Source: an uncultured Lachnospiraceae bacterium (lineage in GTDB: Bacteria; Bacillota; Clostridia; Lachnospirales; Lachnospiraceae). Taken from it: a stretch of 64,000 bases of DNA. This document shows, one piece after another, positions 40,525-49,055 of this stretch. A program made the translations under genes and the position numbers. A model generated the notes under the pieces. That model did not search any database, was not told where the DNA came from, and saw nothing but the letters and a program-made list of their open reading frames with translations. The stretch spans positions 1 to 64,000 of the forward strand of contig CAKRJT010000010.1 of the NCBI GenBank assembly GCA_934351925.1. Reading direction: 5' to 3'. Within the stretch, counting starts at the first letter, position 1, and every line of letters starts with the position of its first letter.

Positions 40525-41446
40525 TTTTCGGCACGCATATACATTCAAGATCCCTGTTATATAATTCAAGCAGATAGGAGCGCAGTTTCATGGCATCATC
40601 CTCAAATCCCATATTTTTGAACATAATATAGGCGCTTATGTACTCACCGATTACCTCCTCTTCACCGCAGCCCATGCTCTGAAGAACCGTCGCCCGGCAG
40701 CAGCACAGGAACGGGAGCATTCTGATTTTTCCGGTCTTTATGCATGCCTCCCGCCCTATTCTTATATATTCGTCCGCTTCTTCAAAGCGATGCTGTTCGT
40801 TGAGCCATTTTGCGAGATTGCACAGTATCATCGGGTATCTGAAGCTTTCAACCCCGATTGTGGAATATTGCTCGCGCAGAGCATCAGTGAGATTAAGCAG
40901 AAGATTAAGTGCTACGATATTCTTTTTGCTCCACCAATATGAAACAGCCATCACGTTAATGATATTAACTTCCATATCAGTCAAAAAATATCTTATTCTC
41001 TTTGATTTATCAAAATGCGGACAGGTGTACCTGATTGCTTCCTCGGTCATCGCGATAGCTGTTTCATACTGCTTGTCCTCAAAGCACGCCTTTATAGCCT
41101 TTATCCCGCACAGGAACTGTTTTCTGAACTTATTCTTGTGCATACAGTCCTCATGCTTCATCACATACTCATATGCCTGTACATATTTTCGTTGTACAAT
41201 AAGTTCTTCGGCATCACGGCTTATCCTGTAAAATCTATGTTCATCCTCCGAGACAAACGACAAATAGCTGCTGCCCTCCAGCCCCAATCTGTCAAGCAGC
41301 GCCATGGCTTTTTCCATCGAAGGTGTCTGTTCGTTGTGCTCTATCCTCGATAAAGTGCTCACCGCACATATTCCAAAGCACAATTCCTCCTGTGATATCC
41401 TGTGTTTCTCACGCTCATTTTTTATAACCGAGCCCACCATATACAT
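40508..41446 (-). CDS. XRE-TPR regulator, Rgg/RRNPP-like (cassette 2)
   Basis: 312 residues, the usual size of Rgg and PlcR proteins. N-terminal HTH at about 5-56 with SQEELCFGICAVSTLSRIEHNE; the CxGIC sequence is shared with the regulator at 9533-11323, indicating one subfamily. About 65-300 is a run of helix pairs typical of TPR peptide-binding domains (for example YPMILCNLAKWLNEQHRFEEADEYI). ATG at 41446 follows AAGGAGAA. Convergent with, and overlapping by 17 bases, the short peptide gene. Predicted to bind that peptide in the cytoplasm and act at the palindrome 40293-40338. Confidence 0.82.
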   Translation of the reverse strand: MYMVGSVIKNEREKHRISQEELCFGICAVSTLSRIEHNEQTPSMEKAMALLDRLGLEGSSYLSFVSEDEHRFYRISRDAEELIVQRKYVQAYEYVMKHEDCMHKNKFRKQFLCGIKAIKACFEDKQYETAIAMTEEAIRYTCPHFDKSKRIRYFLTDMEVNIINVMAVSYWWSKKNIVALNLLLNLTDALREQYSTIGVESFRYPMILCNLAKWLNEQHRFEEADEYIRIGREACIKTGKIRMLPFLCCCRATVLQSMGCGEEEVIGEYISAYIMFKNMGFEDDAMKLRSYLLELYNRDLECICVPKISSPT

Positions 41447-41542
41447 GATACATTTCTCCTTTTCGTATTTAGTTCGCTTTCATCCCATTTTTCCGAAAAG
41501 AAAAGCATATCAAATATTTGTACAAAAAACCATACAAGCTAG

Positions 41543-44500
41543 TTACAGTTTTATTTCACGACTAACAGAAACTGAATAGATTACACACTCCCTGACCTTC
41601 ACGCCGCTTATCTGTTCCACTGCGTCGGCGTACAGCTTTAGCTGTTTTTCATAGCGCTTTACAAGTATATCGCGCGCATTGTCAGGCTCGACATGGTCTG
41701 TCTTATAGTCCACTATCACGAACTGCCCGTCCTCCTCGAAGCAGCAGTCAAGGATACCCTGAACCATAACTATATCCTCACAGCCGGCATACTCCTGCTT
41801 TATCATATACGCCGGAAAGCCTGTTATAAACTGTCTCTCCCGGTACATTCTCCCCGTCAGCGCTGCCTTTTTCATTCTCCTGCCAAGCTGTGTGTTCAAA
41901 AATTCCACAAAACGCTTAGGATTTACCAGACGCTCGTACTCCTCATCAATCCTGCCCGTCAATACAAGCCCATGAATGAACTCCCTGACAGACTTCACAT
42001 CGGGGTTCACCTCATAGTCAAACAGCTCAAATATCTTATGGTAGGCATTTCCCCTGAGAGCTCCGCCATTCTTCTCCGGCTCGGCGCTGTCCTGCATCGC
42101 GGGCTTATGCTTTTCAAGCTGTACAAGATGTACTGTCTCTTCGTCAGCTTCCTCGATTTTCTCGTGCTTTAGCTCGGATACGGAGAATTTACCCGGAAGA
42201 TGAACGGCAGCCTCATGCGCATATTCAAAATTAAAGCGCTTCCTGAATACCTCCGCGGCGGCTTCGTCCCATACAGCCGGTGAATATATCCCCTCTTTTC
42301 CTGCGGAATCATACTCAAGCCCTCCCGCAGCGCCAATTTTTCCAACAGCCCTCACCACCTCAAGCCTCAGCCTCGCCCTTGTAACCTTCTTAAAGAACAC
42401 CGGGGCTGCAAGGTCAAGGTAGTTCGTTGAGCCATAGACGTAGCCGTAATCGCCGCCCGCCGTCTCAGCCCTTCTCTTCCAGCCCTCAACCGCAGCGTCG
42501 GCACTCTTTACGCTGCCGACCAGAATCAGCTTCTCGACAGCTCGGGTCAGGGCAACATAGAGCACCCTGAGCTCCTCTCCGATGGCATTGACCTTGAGGC
42601 TCTCAGCCATGGCTTTCTTGTGGAAGCTCTTCTTTCTGACGCGAAGCTTTGTGTCGACCATGTCAAGTCCGACACCGAATTTCACATGGAAGTTCACTCT
42701 CTCCGCGGCATCCCTGAGATTGTATTTCTTCTCCATGTCCGCCACAAACACTATCGGGAACTCAAGACCCTTGCTCTTATGGATACTCATTATCCTCACG
42801 ACATCGTCGTTCTCTGACATGGTGTCAGCCTCTCCCATGTCCACCTCATATTTCTGTATCTTGTCTATGTATCTCAAGAAATTAAACAGACCGTGAAAGC
42901 TGGTTTTCTCATACTCGGCAGCCTTATCTACAAGCATGTCGAGGTTAGCCATTCTGCGCCTGCCGTTTTTCTTTGACGCAGCGTAGACTATATACTCCGT
43001 GCTGTATATGAGCTCCTTTATAAGCTCATGTATCGGCATATACGACGCCTTTTCCCTGTAATTATCAAGAAAGCGCAAAAAGTCCTGAAGCCTTTTTACA
43101 AGCCCCGCATCACTTTTCTCTTTGTCCTCCCCGTGTGAATAATCCACCACAGCAGAGTATAAGTCCGTGTCGGGGGAAAAATTCTTGATAAGTGCAAGCT
43201 CCTGTGCCGTGAGATAACAGAAATATGACCGCAGCGCACCCGCGAGAGCTATATCCTGTCTCGGGTTGTCGATAACCCTCAGAATATTCAATATCTCCAC
43301 AATCTCTGCCGCGCTGAAATACCCATAGGCGGTGCTGCACACGGCAGGAATACCGGCATTGTTTAACACATTGGCATACTCCGGTCCGGCTACATTGGCA
43401 CTCCTTAACAGTATCACAATATCCTTGTAGGCTGCCCTTCTGTACCCGCCGTTTCCTCCGTCAAGGTTTTCGTCCCATATAAGCTGCGGCTCACTTTCGG
43501 TTAGTTTCTTTATCCTTGCCGCAATCGCCTCCGCCTCAAGCTCACGCTTGCCCTTCTCCTCGTCCTGCACAGCCTCTTCGGTATCATCTGCCGCATCCTG
43601 TTCAGACTCCTGCGTTTTTAGAAGAATATCATCGACAGAACAGAGCATGAGTTCAACCGCATCGCTGTCCTCAGATATGCCTTCAGCACCGGCAAAACTC
43701 TTTCCGGGTACAAGCTGCGCGTCCGTATCATACTCAACGCCGCCCAAATCAGCATGCATTATATCGGCAAATATATCATTCACCGCATACAGCACATTCG
43801 CCCTGCTTCGAAAGTTTCTGTGCAGGCATATGAGGGCGTTCACAGCGTCCTGTTTTTCCTCGTAGGTGTTATATTTTTCGAGAAAAATTCCCGGGTCAGC
43901 CTGCCTGAAGCTGTAGATGCTCTGCTTTATGTCGCCCACCATGAATATGTTGTTTCCACGCGATACCGCCGTGAGAATGAGCTCCTGAACCATGTTGCTG
44001 TCCTGATACTCGTCGATGTATATCTCCTCATACAGAGTCTGTAACTCCTTCGCCGCGTGAGTAAATTCACCGTCCGCGCGCAGCACCCTGAGAGCAAGAT
44101 GCTCCACATCAGAGAAGCTCAATATGTTGTTCCCGCTCTTTTGCTCTGCGTACCTCTGCGTGAAGGTCAGCACCAAATCTATAAATGCTTTTGCCGACGC
44201 ACCCATGTACCTTATCATATCGACATTCTGCTCTGACGACCAGAAAAGCAGCTCCTCCGACATTCTCCCGACGCTCTTCTTTACCCTGTCACGCAGAGCC
44301 TTTGCGCGGTTTTTCAATTCCTCGTCCGCGTCCTTAGGTGCGTTGGCAAGCCTGTCAAACTTAAAACCAATTCTCTGCCTCAGCTCATTGTAGGTGCCGG
44401 AATTGTATGCCGCCTCAAAATATGCGAGGTCACTGTTAAACGTCGGCAGATATTTTTCTATTCCGCCCTCACCTTCAAGCTGCTCTATCATGTCCCTGTA

Positions 44501-45199
44501 CTCGTCAATACCCGCCTTTAAAAGTTTCTTTATATGGCCGGTAACGAAGCCCACGACCTCGGAACGCTCGAACTCCTCCTCTGAACTTATGTCATACCAG
44601 CCCTTACACTCCATAAGCCATTCTTCGGGGTATGGGTGGCTCTGCGAGAAGGTGTACAGTGAGATAATCCACTCTGAGAGTCTTTTGTCGCTCTTTGCCG
44701 GAAGCTGTCCCTCGACAAACTCAAGAAAGGCTGCGTCCTTTTGCCCGTATGCCTCCTCGATGACCTCGTCGGCGACATCTGACATCATAAGCTTTAGCTC
44801 CCCCTCGTCGCCAATCCTGTAGGACGGGTCAAGGTCTATCGTGTTAAAGTAGTTCCTGAGAATGTAGTTGCAGAAACTGTCTATCGTACATATAACCGCG
44901 TTGTCGAGAAGTGCGAGCTGCTTTCTTATAAGCCTTACACGCTTCTCGTCCTTCTTTGTAAGCAGCTCCGCAGACAGCGCCGCTGCAATCCTCTCCCTCA
45001 TCTGGGCCGCGGCAGCCTTCGTGAAGGTAACCACGACAATTCTGTCTATATCCACGGGATTTTCCTCGTCGAGCACCCTGCGTATAATTCTCTCGACCAT
45101 GACCGCAGTTTTTCCCGAACCTGCGGCGGCGGCAACGAGAAGATTTGAATTTTTCTGTTCTATCACCCTTATCTGTTCGTCAGTCCAGCTTCTTGCCAT
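41543..45199 (-). CDS. addA: ATP-dependent helicase/nuclease subunit A
   Basis: UvrD-type helicase and nuclease of the AddAB complex, which resects double-strand breaks and loads RecA at Chi-like sites. 1218 residues. Seen: Walker A LVAAAAGSGKTAVMVERI near 20-37, motif Ia VVVTFTKAAAAQMRERI, motif II IYIDEYQDSN, IMSIHKSKGLEFPIVF (motif V region), YVALTRAVEKL (motif VI), and the C-terminal nuclease with AYHKIFE and FVIVDYKTDHV. The ATG at 45199 (MARSWTDEQI) follows GGAGAAAG; the reading frame runs 62 codons further into addB without homology. Overlaps addB by 20 bases. Confidence 0.97.
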   Translation of the reverse strand: MARSWTDEQIRVIEQKNSNLLVAAAAGSGKTAVMVERIIRRVLDEENPVDIDRIVVVTFTKAAAAQMRERIAAALSAELLTKKDEKRVRLIRKQLALLDNAVICTIDSFCNYILRNYFNTIDLDPSYRIGDEGELKLMMSDVADEVIEEAYGQKDAAFLEFVEGQLPAKSDKRLSEWIISLYTFSQSHPYPEEWLMECKGWYDISSEEEFERSEVVGFVTGHIKKLLKAGIDEYRDMIEQLEGEGGIEKYLPTFNSDLAYFEAAYNSGTYNELRQRIGFKFDRLANAPKDADEELKNRAKALRDRVKKSVGRMSEELLFWSSEQNVDMIRYMGASAKAFIDLVLTFTQRYAEQKSGNNILSFSDVEHLALRVLRADGEFTHAAKELQTLYEEIYIDEYQDSNMVQELILTAVSRGNNIFMVGDIKQSIYSFRQADPGIFLEKYNTYEEKQDAVNALICLHRNFRSRANVLYAVNDIFADIMHADLGGVEYDTDAQLVPGKSFAGAEGISEDSDAVELMLCSVDDILLKTQESEQDAADDTEEAVQDEEKGKRELEAEAIAARIKKLTESEPQLIWDENLDGGNGGYRRAAYKDIVILLRSANVAGPEYANVLNNAGIPAVCSTAYGYFSAAEIVEILNILRVIDNPRQDIALAGALRSYFCYLTAQELALIKNFSPDTDLYSAVVDYSHGEDKEKSDAGLVKRLQDFLRFLDNYREKASYMPIHELIKELIYSTEYIVYAASKKNGRRRMANLDMLVDKAAEYEKTSFHGLFNFLRYIDKIQKYEVDMGEADTMSENDDVVRIMSIHKSKGLEFPIVFVADMEKKYNLRDAAERVNFHVKFGVGLDMVDTKLRVRKKSFHKKAMAESLKVNAIGEELRVLYVALTRAVEKLILVGSVKSADAAVEGWKRRAETAGGDYGYVYGSTNYLDLAAPVFFKKVTRARLRLEVVRAVGKIGAAGGLEYDSAGKEGIYSPAVWDEAAAEVFRKRFNFEYAHEAAVHLPGKFSVSELKHEKIEEADEETVHLVQLEKHKPAMQDSAEPEKNGGALRGNAYHKIFELFDYEVNPDVKSVREFIHGLVLTGRIDEEYERLVNPKRFVEFLNTQLGRRMKKAALTGRMYRERQFITGFPAYMIKQEYAGCEDIVMVQGILDCCFEEDGQFVIVDYKTDHVEPDNARDILVKRYEKQLKLYADAVEQISGVKVRECVIYSVSVSREIKL

Positions 45200-48100
45200 C
45201 TTTCTCCACCCTCTCACTAAACATTTTATAACAGCCGTCATCATTGTTAAGCTTCGTCGGACGTCTGTATTTATCGCGTCCCTCCTCAAAGCCGCACACG
45301 AGCCTGTATGGACAGTAATCGCAGCTTTCAGGATAAGGATTTGGCGCAATCTCGCCCTCCGAAATATGCTCACCCAGTTCCTCAAGCTTCATCGATGCGT
45401 AGGTTCCAAGAAGCCTCAGCCTCTCCTCACTCGCAGCCGATGAAGTCTTTGAGAGCGTACCATCCTTGTTGTAGGCTACCGGAATGTAGCTTGATTTTCC
45501 CGAGGTAGTCACCTTGTCGAGAAGCGCAAGCACCCTGCTGTCACTGTTTACAATCCCCTGCGGCGTCAGCGAGGCGAGAATACCGTCGTCGGGATTTTCC
45601 CCTTCCTTATAGTCAACGACAGGGTCATCGATGTTGTAGTACATCGCCGCGCCCGGCGCGTTATCCTTCATAAGGCTGTGAAGATACACCATAAGCTGCA
45701 GGGAAAGCCCGTCATATATTTTCCCGAGGTCGAGCGTCCTCTTTCCCGACTTGTAATCTATTATCTTGACATAGCTCTTATCCTCCGTCTTAGCTAGGTC
45801 TATTCTGTCAATCTTTCCTCTTATCTTCATTCCGTTCTGCTCAAAAACGAAGCTCTTCTCAAAATTGACAGGAGTGAAGCTTCCTGCCTCCGTCTGTTTT
45901 CCGAGCGCCCACGCCGTGCGCTCTAACATGGAGTGGATTTTCTCCCGCATGTACTCATTACGCTTGCTGTCGTAGAACACCGAGTTGTTGTAGTCCGTCA
46001 TGGCATACTCCACAGCCTCGCGGATATACTCCTTCCTTCTGTCTCCTACGGTCGCAAAATCGAGTTTCTCCTGTGCAAGCCTCATGGAGTATGCCTTCAA
46101 CGCCTCGTGGAAAAGTGTTCCGAGGTCGGCAGCACCTATCTCGTAGAGCTTTCTCTCCTCCAGCTCAAGACCGTATTTTGCAAAATGTGCGAAGGCGCAG
46201 GAGGCAAAGGTCTCCATTCTCGAGACGCTTCCCACGAGCTTCTCCCCGTACAGAAGTCTTGCGGCGTTCTGCGTTATCCTCTGCTCGCTTACCTTCCTCA
46301 GGGCAATGTCCGCCAGCTCATTATATTTCTTCGCATAGACCGTATCGTTCTTGAGTACATGAAGCAGGGACTGCTCAGCCTCGTTAAGTTCCAGTACCTC
46401 GTTAAACCTCGAAAAAATATATCTGAAACCTTCCAGGCTGTTGTATATGAGCTGTGTCGGCTCAACCGTATCGTCCGAACCGCACAGTGCCCCCGGAAAC
46501 ATCCTTCTTATATCCGCTATCAGCTTTGACGGCTTTCCCTCCCTGTTCACGGTGAAGGTCAGCATGTCCGACGGCTTAGTGAGCAGAAGATAAAGATAGA
46601 AGCTCTGCATAAAAGCCTTCTGCCTCGAGGTCGGCGACAGCTCCAACTGTGCACTGCCAAGCAGCTCCCTCTCTGTCTCGGAGAACAGTCCATGATTGGT
46701 GTTTATCTTAGGAACAAGTCCCTCATTCACACCGATAAAGAAGAGTGCCGATATGTGGTCAAGTCTCGTTCTCTCCACATCTCCCACCATGACCATGTCG
46801 AGTGTCGGCGGAATTATTCCGATTTTTATCTCATTAAAGCCCGCATCGAGTACGTCCGCGAACTCCTTTATCCCCATCGTCTCATCGCCAAGAAGCTTCT
46901 TGGTCTGGGTAAAAAGTTCCATAAGTTTCTCATAGCTCTGGCTGTACTCCTTAGCCGCTGCCGCCTGATGCTCGTTCTCCATCCGCTCCCTGAGCGCATC
47001 GAGCTGTTCATATACCCTGCTCTCGTCCAGAAAGGTGTTGAGCGCATCCATATAGTCTGCAACCGTCGCGCCCTTGTCGTGAAACACCTGATAGAGCGGC
47101 TCCATAAGCCCGCACAGCCTGACCCTGACATCGTTTATCAGTTCCAAATCAAGCTCACGCTTTGACGGGTACTTCCTCCTGAACGGCTCGTTATACCGCT
47201 TATGTCCCCTTATCCCGAGTGCGAGCACATAGTTCTCGAACACGTCGACCTCAGACCTGGCAAAGGAGCACATGCAGCCCTTCAACAGCCTGAACACCGA
47301 CTCATAGGAGTAGTCCTTCTCGACTATGGCAAGCGCCGCCCTTATGTACTCCACCGCCGGGTTTGCGAGAATTGACCTCTTGTTGTCCATGAACACGGGA
47401 ATTTTATTCTCTTCGAATACAGTTGCAATCAGCTCCCTATAATCCTCCATGCTGCTCGCTATGACGCCTATCTGACGGTATCTCATTCCGCTGCCGACAA
47501 GTCTCTTTATACCCGCCGCCGCATACTGCACCTCGGCCCTCTTACCTATGGCTGAGTATATTCTTATATTGTCCGTGTCCTTTTCGTACACCGCCATATC
47601 GCGGTACAGATTTCTCTCCAGATGTGCCAGCTCCGGCGAACCGGCAAATCTGTACGGCACGTCTTCTCCGACCTTCTCCCTCACTACCTGAACATGGTGC
47701 TTATCCGCACACTCGCCTATCCTTCTTAGCATGTCGTAGCTCATGTTAAAAAGCCACCTGTCGCCATCCTCCGGCAGCGTCGCCGTAAAATACATGCTCT
47801 GCGCCTTGTCAAACAGCAGCTCAATAAGCCGGTACTGAACCGGGGTAAAGCCCGTGAAGCCGTCAAAGGCGAACACCGCATCCTTCAAAATGGCAGATTT
47901 GTCCACATAACTGCACAGTATCCCCGTGACCTCCTCGGTTGTTATATATTTGTCCGATATATATTCACGAAACGCCTGATAAATCAGCGAGATATCCCCA
48001 AGCTTCCTTCTAAGCCTCTCATTGTTGTTGATACCGCCATTTCTCAGCCTCTCGCATGCCTCATCGAGCATCTGCGGCGTGACCGAATACTGCAAAAGCT

Positions 48101-48479
48101 CCGAGATAACCGATTTTATCTCGCTTACGAAGCCCTGGCTGTCCTTCGCCCTTATAATCTTAAAGCTCTTCTTGTTCTCGTCTATGAGTTTTCTCAGTAT
48201 GAGATTTTTTCCCGTGTCATCTATCGCCGTCGGAAGCTCGATTCCGAGCTCCTCGAACACTCTGTAGGCAAGTCTGTTAAAGCTTACGATATCTATATTG
48301 AACGTGCCGTGTCCCGGGCTGTTCTCGACAATATTTCTCTGCGCCTGCATCGTAAACTGCTCAGGCACCACCAGAAAAAACTTCCTATCCGGAGCAGCCT
48401 GTGACATGGCAAGCAGTGCGTCGTACAGTCTCATGGATTTTCCGCTTCCGCTGCTGCCTGTAAGAAATATAACCTTCAT
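45180..48479 (-). CDS. addB: ATP-dependent helicase/nuclease subunit B
   Basis: Second subunit of AddAB, with an inactive-like helicase fold and an Fe-S-stapled nuclease domain. 1099 residues. Seen: Walker A FLTGSSGSGKS at the N-terminus, VVPEQFTMQAQRNIV, and the C-terminal nuclease: FASCAFAHFAKYGLELEER (first cysteine), DLGTLFHEALK, KIIDYKSGKRTLDL, and the cysteine set CDYCPYRLVC that closes the 4Fe-4S cluster. Start: ATG at 48479 (MKVIFLTG) has AGGAGG 9 bases upstream; ATG at 48485 is too close to it. Divergent from the small gene at 48605. Confidence 0.97.
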   Translation of the reverse strand: MKVIFLTGSSGSGKSMRLYDALLAMSQAAPDRKFFLVVPEQFTMQAQRNIVENSPGHGTFNIDIVSFNRLAYRVFEELGIELPTAIDDTGKNLILRKLIDENKKSFKIIRAKDSQGFVSEIKSVISELLQYSVTPQMLDEACERLRNGGINNNERLRRKLGDISLIYQAFREYISDKYITTEEVTGILCSYVDKSAILKDAVFAFDGFTGFTPVQYRLIELLFDKAQSMYFTATLPEDGDRWLFNMSYDMLRRIGECADKHHVQVVREKVGEDVPYRFAGSPELAHLERNLYRDMAVYEKDTDNIRIYSAIGKRAEVQYAAAGIKRLVGSGMRYRQIGVIASSMEDYRELIATVFEENKIPVFMDNKRSILANPAVEYIRAALAIVEKDYSYESVFRLLKGCMCSFARSEVDVFENYVLALGIRGHKRYNEPFRRKYPSKRELDLELINDVRVRLCGLMEPLYQVFHDKGATVADYMDALNTFLDESRVYEQLDALRERMENEHQAAAAKEYSQSYEKLMELFTQTKKLLGDETMGIKEFADVLDAGFNEIKIGIIPPTLDMVMVGDVERTRLDHISALFFIGVNEGLVPKINTNHGLFSETERELLGSAQLELSPTSRQKAFMQSFYLYLLLTKPSDMLTFTVNREGKPSKLIADIRRMFPGALCGSDDTVEPTQLIYNSLEGFRYIFSRFNEVLELNEAEQSLLHVLKNDTVYAKKYNELADIALRKVSEQRITQNAARLLYGEKLVGSVSRMETFASCAFAHFAKYGLELEERKLYEIGAADLGTLFHEALKAYSMRLAQEKLDFATVGDRRKEYIREAVEYAMTDYNNSVFYDSKRNEYMREKIHSMLERTAWALGKQTEAGSFTPVNFEKSFVFEQNGMKIRGKIDRIDLAKTEDKSYVKIIDYKSGKRTLDLGKIYDGLSLQLMVYLHSLMKDNAPGAAMYYNIDDPVVDYKEGENPDDGILASLTPQGIVNSDSRVLALLDKVTTSGKSSYIPVAYNKDGTLSKTSSAASEERLRLLGTYASMKLEELGEHISEGEIAPNPYPESCDYCPYRLVCGFEEGRDKYRRPTKLNNDDGCYKMFSERVEKDGKKLD

Positions 48480-48604
48480 TTTCATTCCCCTCCTGCGTTT
48501 ATAGGTAAATTTTAGCGTTATAAACCCTCAAATGCAATTACAATTTGGAATATTTCCCTCCCTGCCTCATAATATATACAAAATAGCTGTGCAAGGAGCC
48601 TACA

Positions 48605-49039
48605 ATGAGTTCTTCCACCAAAATTGTTGTATTCAAACTGAAGGAGCTGGTTATCGCCGGTGTGCTCGCCCTGTTAGCAGTTATCCTGCTGGTGCTTTTT
48701 ATCATACATATAACCTCCGGCGCCGGAAAAAAAGGCGATGACCCGGCACTTAGCACCTTCACTCCGGGAGTCTACACCGCATCGATAATGCTTTCAGGAA
48801 ATACAATGGACCTTGAGGTGACTGTCGACCCGGACAACATAAAGTCGATACGCCTTGTGAACACCGCCGAGACCGTCGAGACCATGTACCCGCTTCTGTC
48901 CGCCTCAATCAAATCCCTTGAGGAGCAGGTCAGACAAAAAGGAAGCACCGACGGTATAACCTACTCCGCCGATGCTAAGTACACCTCCCTTGTCCTCATA
49001 AACGCCATCGACACGGCGCTTGATAAGGCAAGAAGGTAA
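48605..49039 (+). CDS. Membrane-anchored protein with degenerate FMN-binding-like domain
   Basis: 144 residues: a cytoplasmic start, a membrane helix (about 14-38, LVIAGVLALLAVILLVLFII), then an outside domain. TFTPGVYTASIMLSGNTMDLEVTVDPDNIKSIRLV and the ending AKYTSLVLINAIDTALDKARR follow the FMN_bind pattern of NqrC/RnfG-like proteins (GxYxG..., then S-G-A-T-x-T-S...A...AL), but the flavin-carrying Thr motif SGAT is replaced by SADAKYTS, so covalent FMN attachment is doubtful. AAGGAG precedes the ATG. It is isolated between addB (divergent) and nadE (convergent). Confidence 0.7.
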   Translation: MSSSTKIVVFKLKELVIAGVLALLAVILLVLFIIHITSGAGKKGDDPALSTFTPGVYTASIMLSGNTMDLEVTVDPDNIKSIRLVNTAETVETMYPLLSASIKSLEEQVRQKGSTDGITYSADAKYTSLVLINAIDTALDKARR

Positions 49040-49055
49040 ATATTCAGTTCGTGTT

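Noticed and set aside
45200..45385. 62-codon N-terminal extension of addA
   Set aside because: It lies inside addB in another frame, has no family similarity, and a good ribosome site precedes the inner ATG at 45199.
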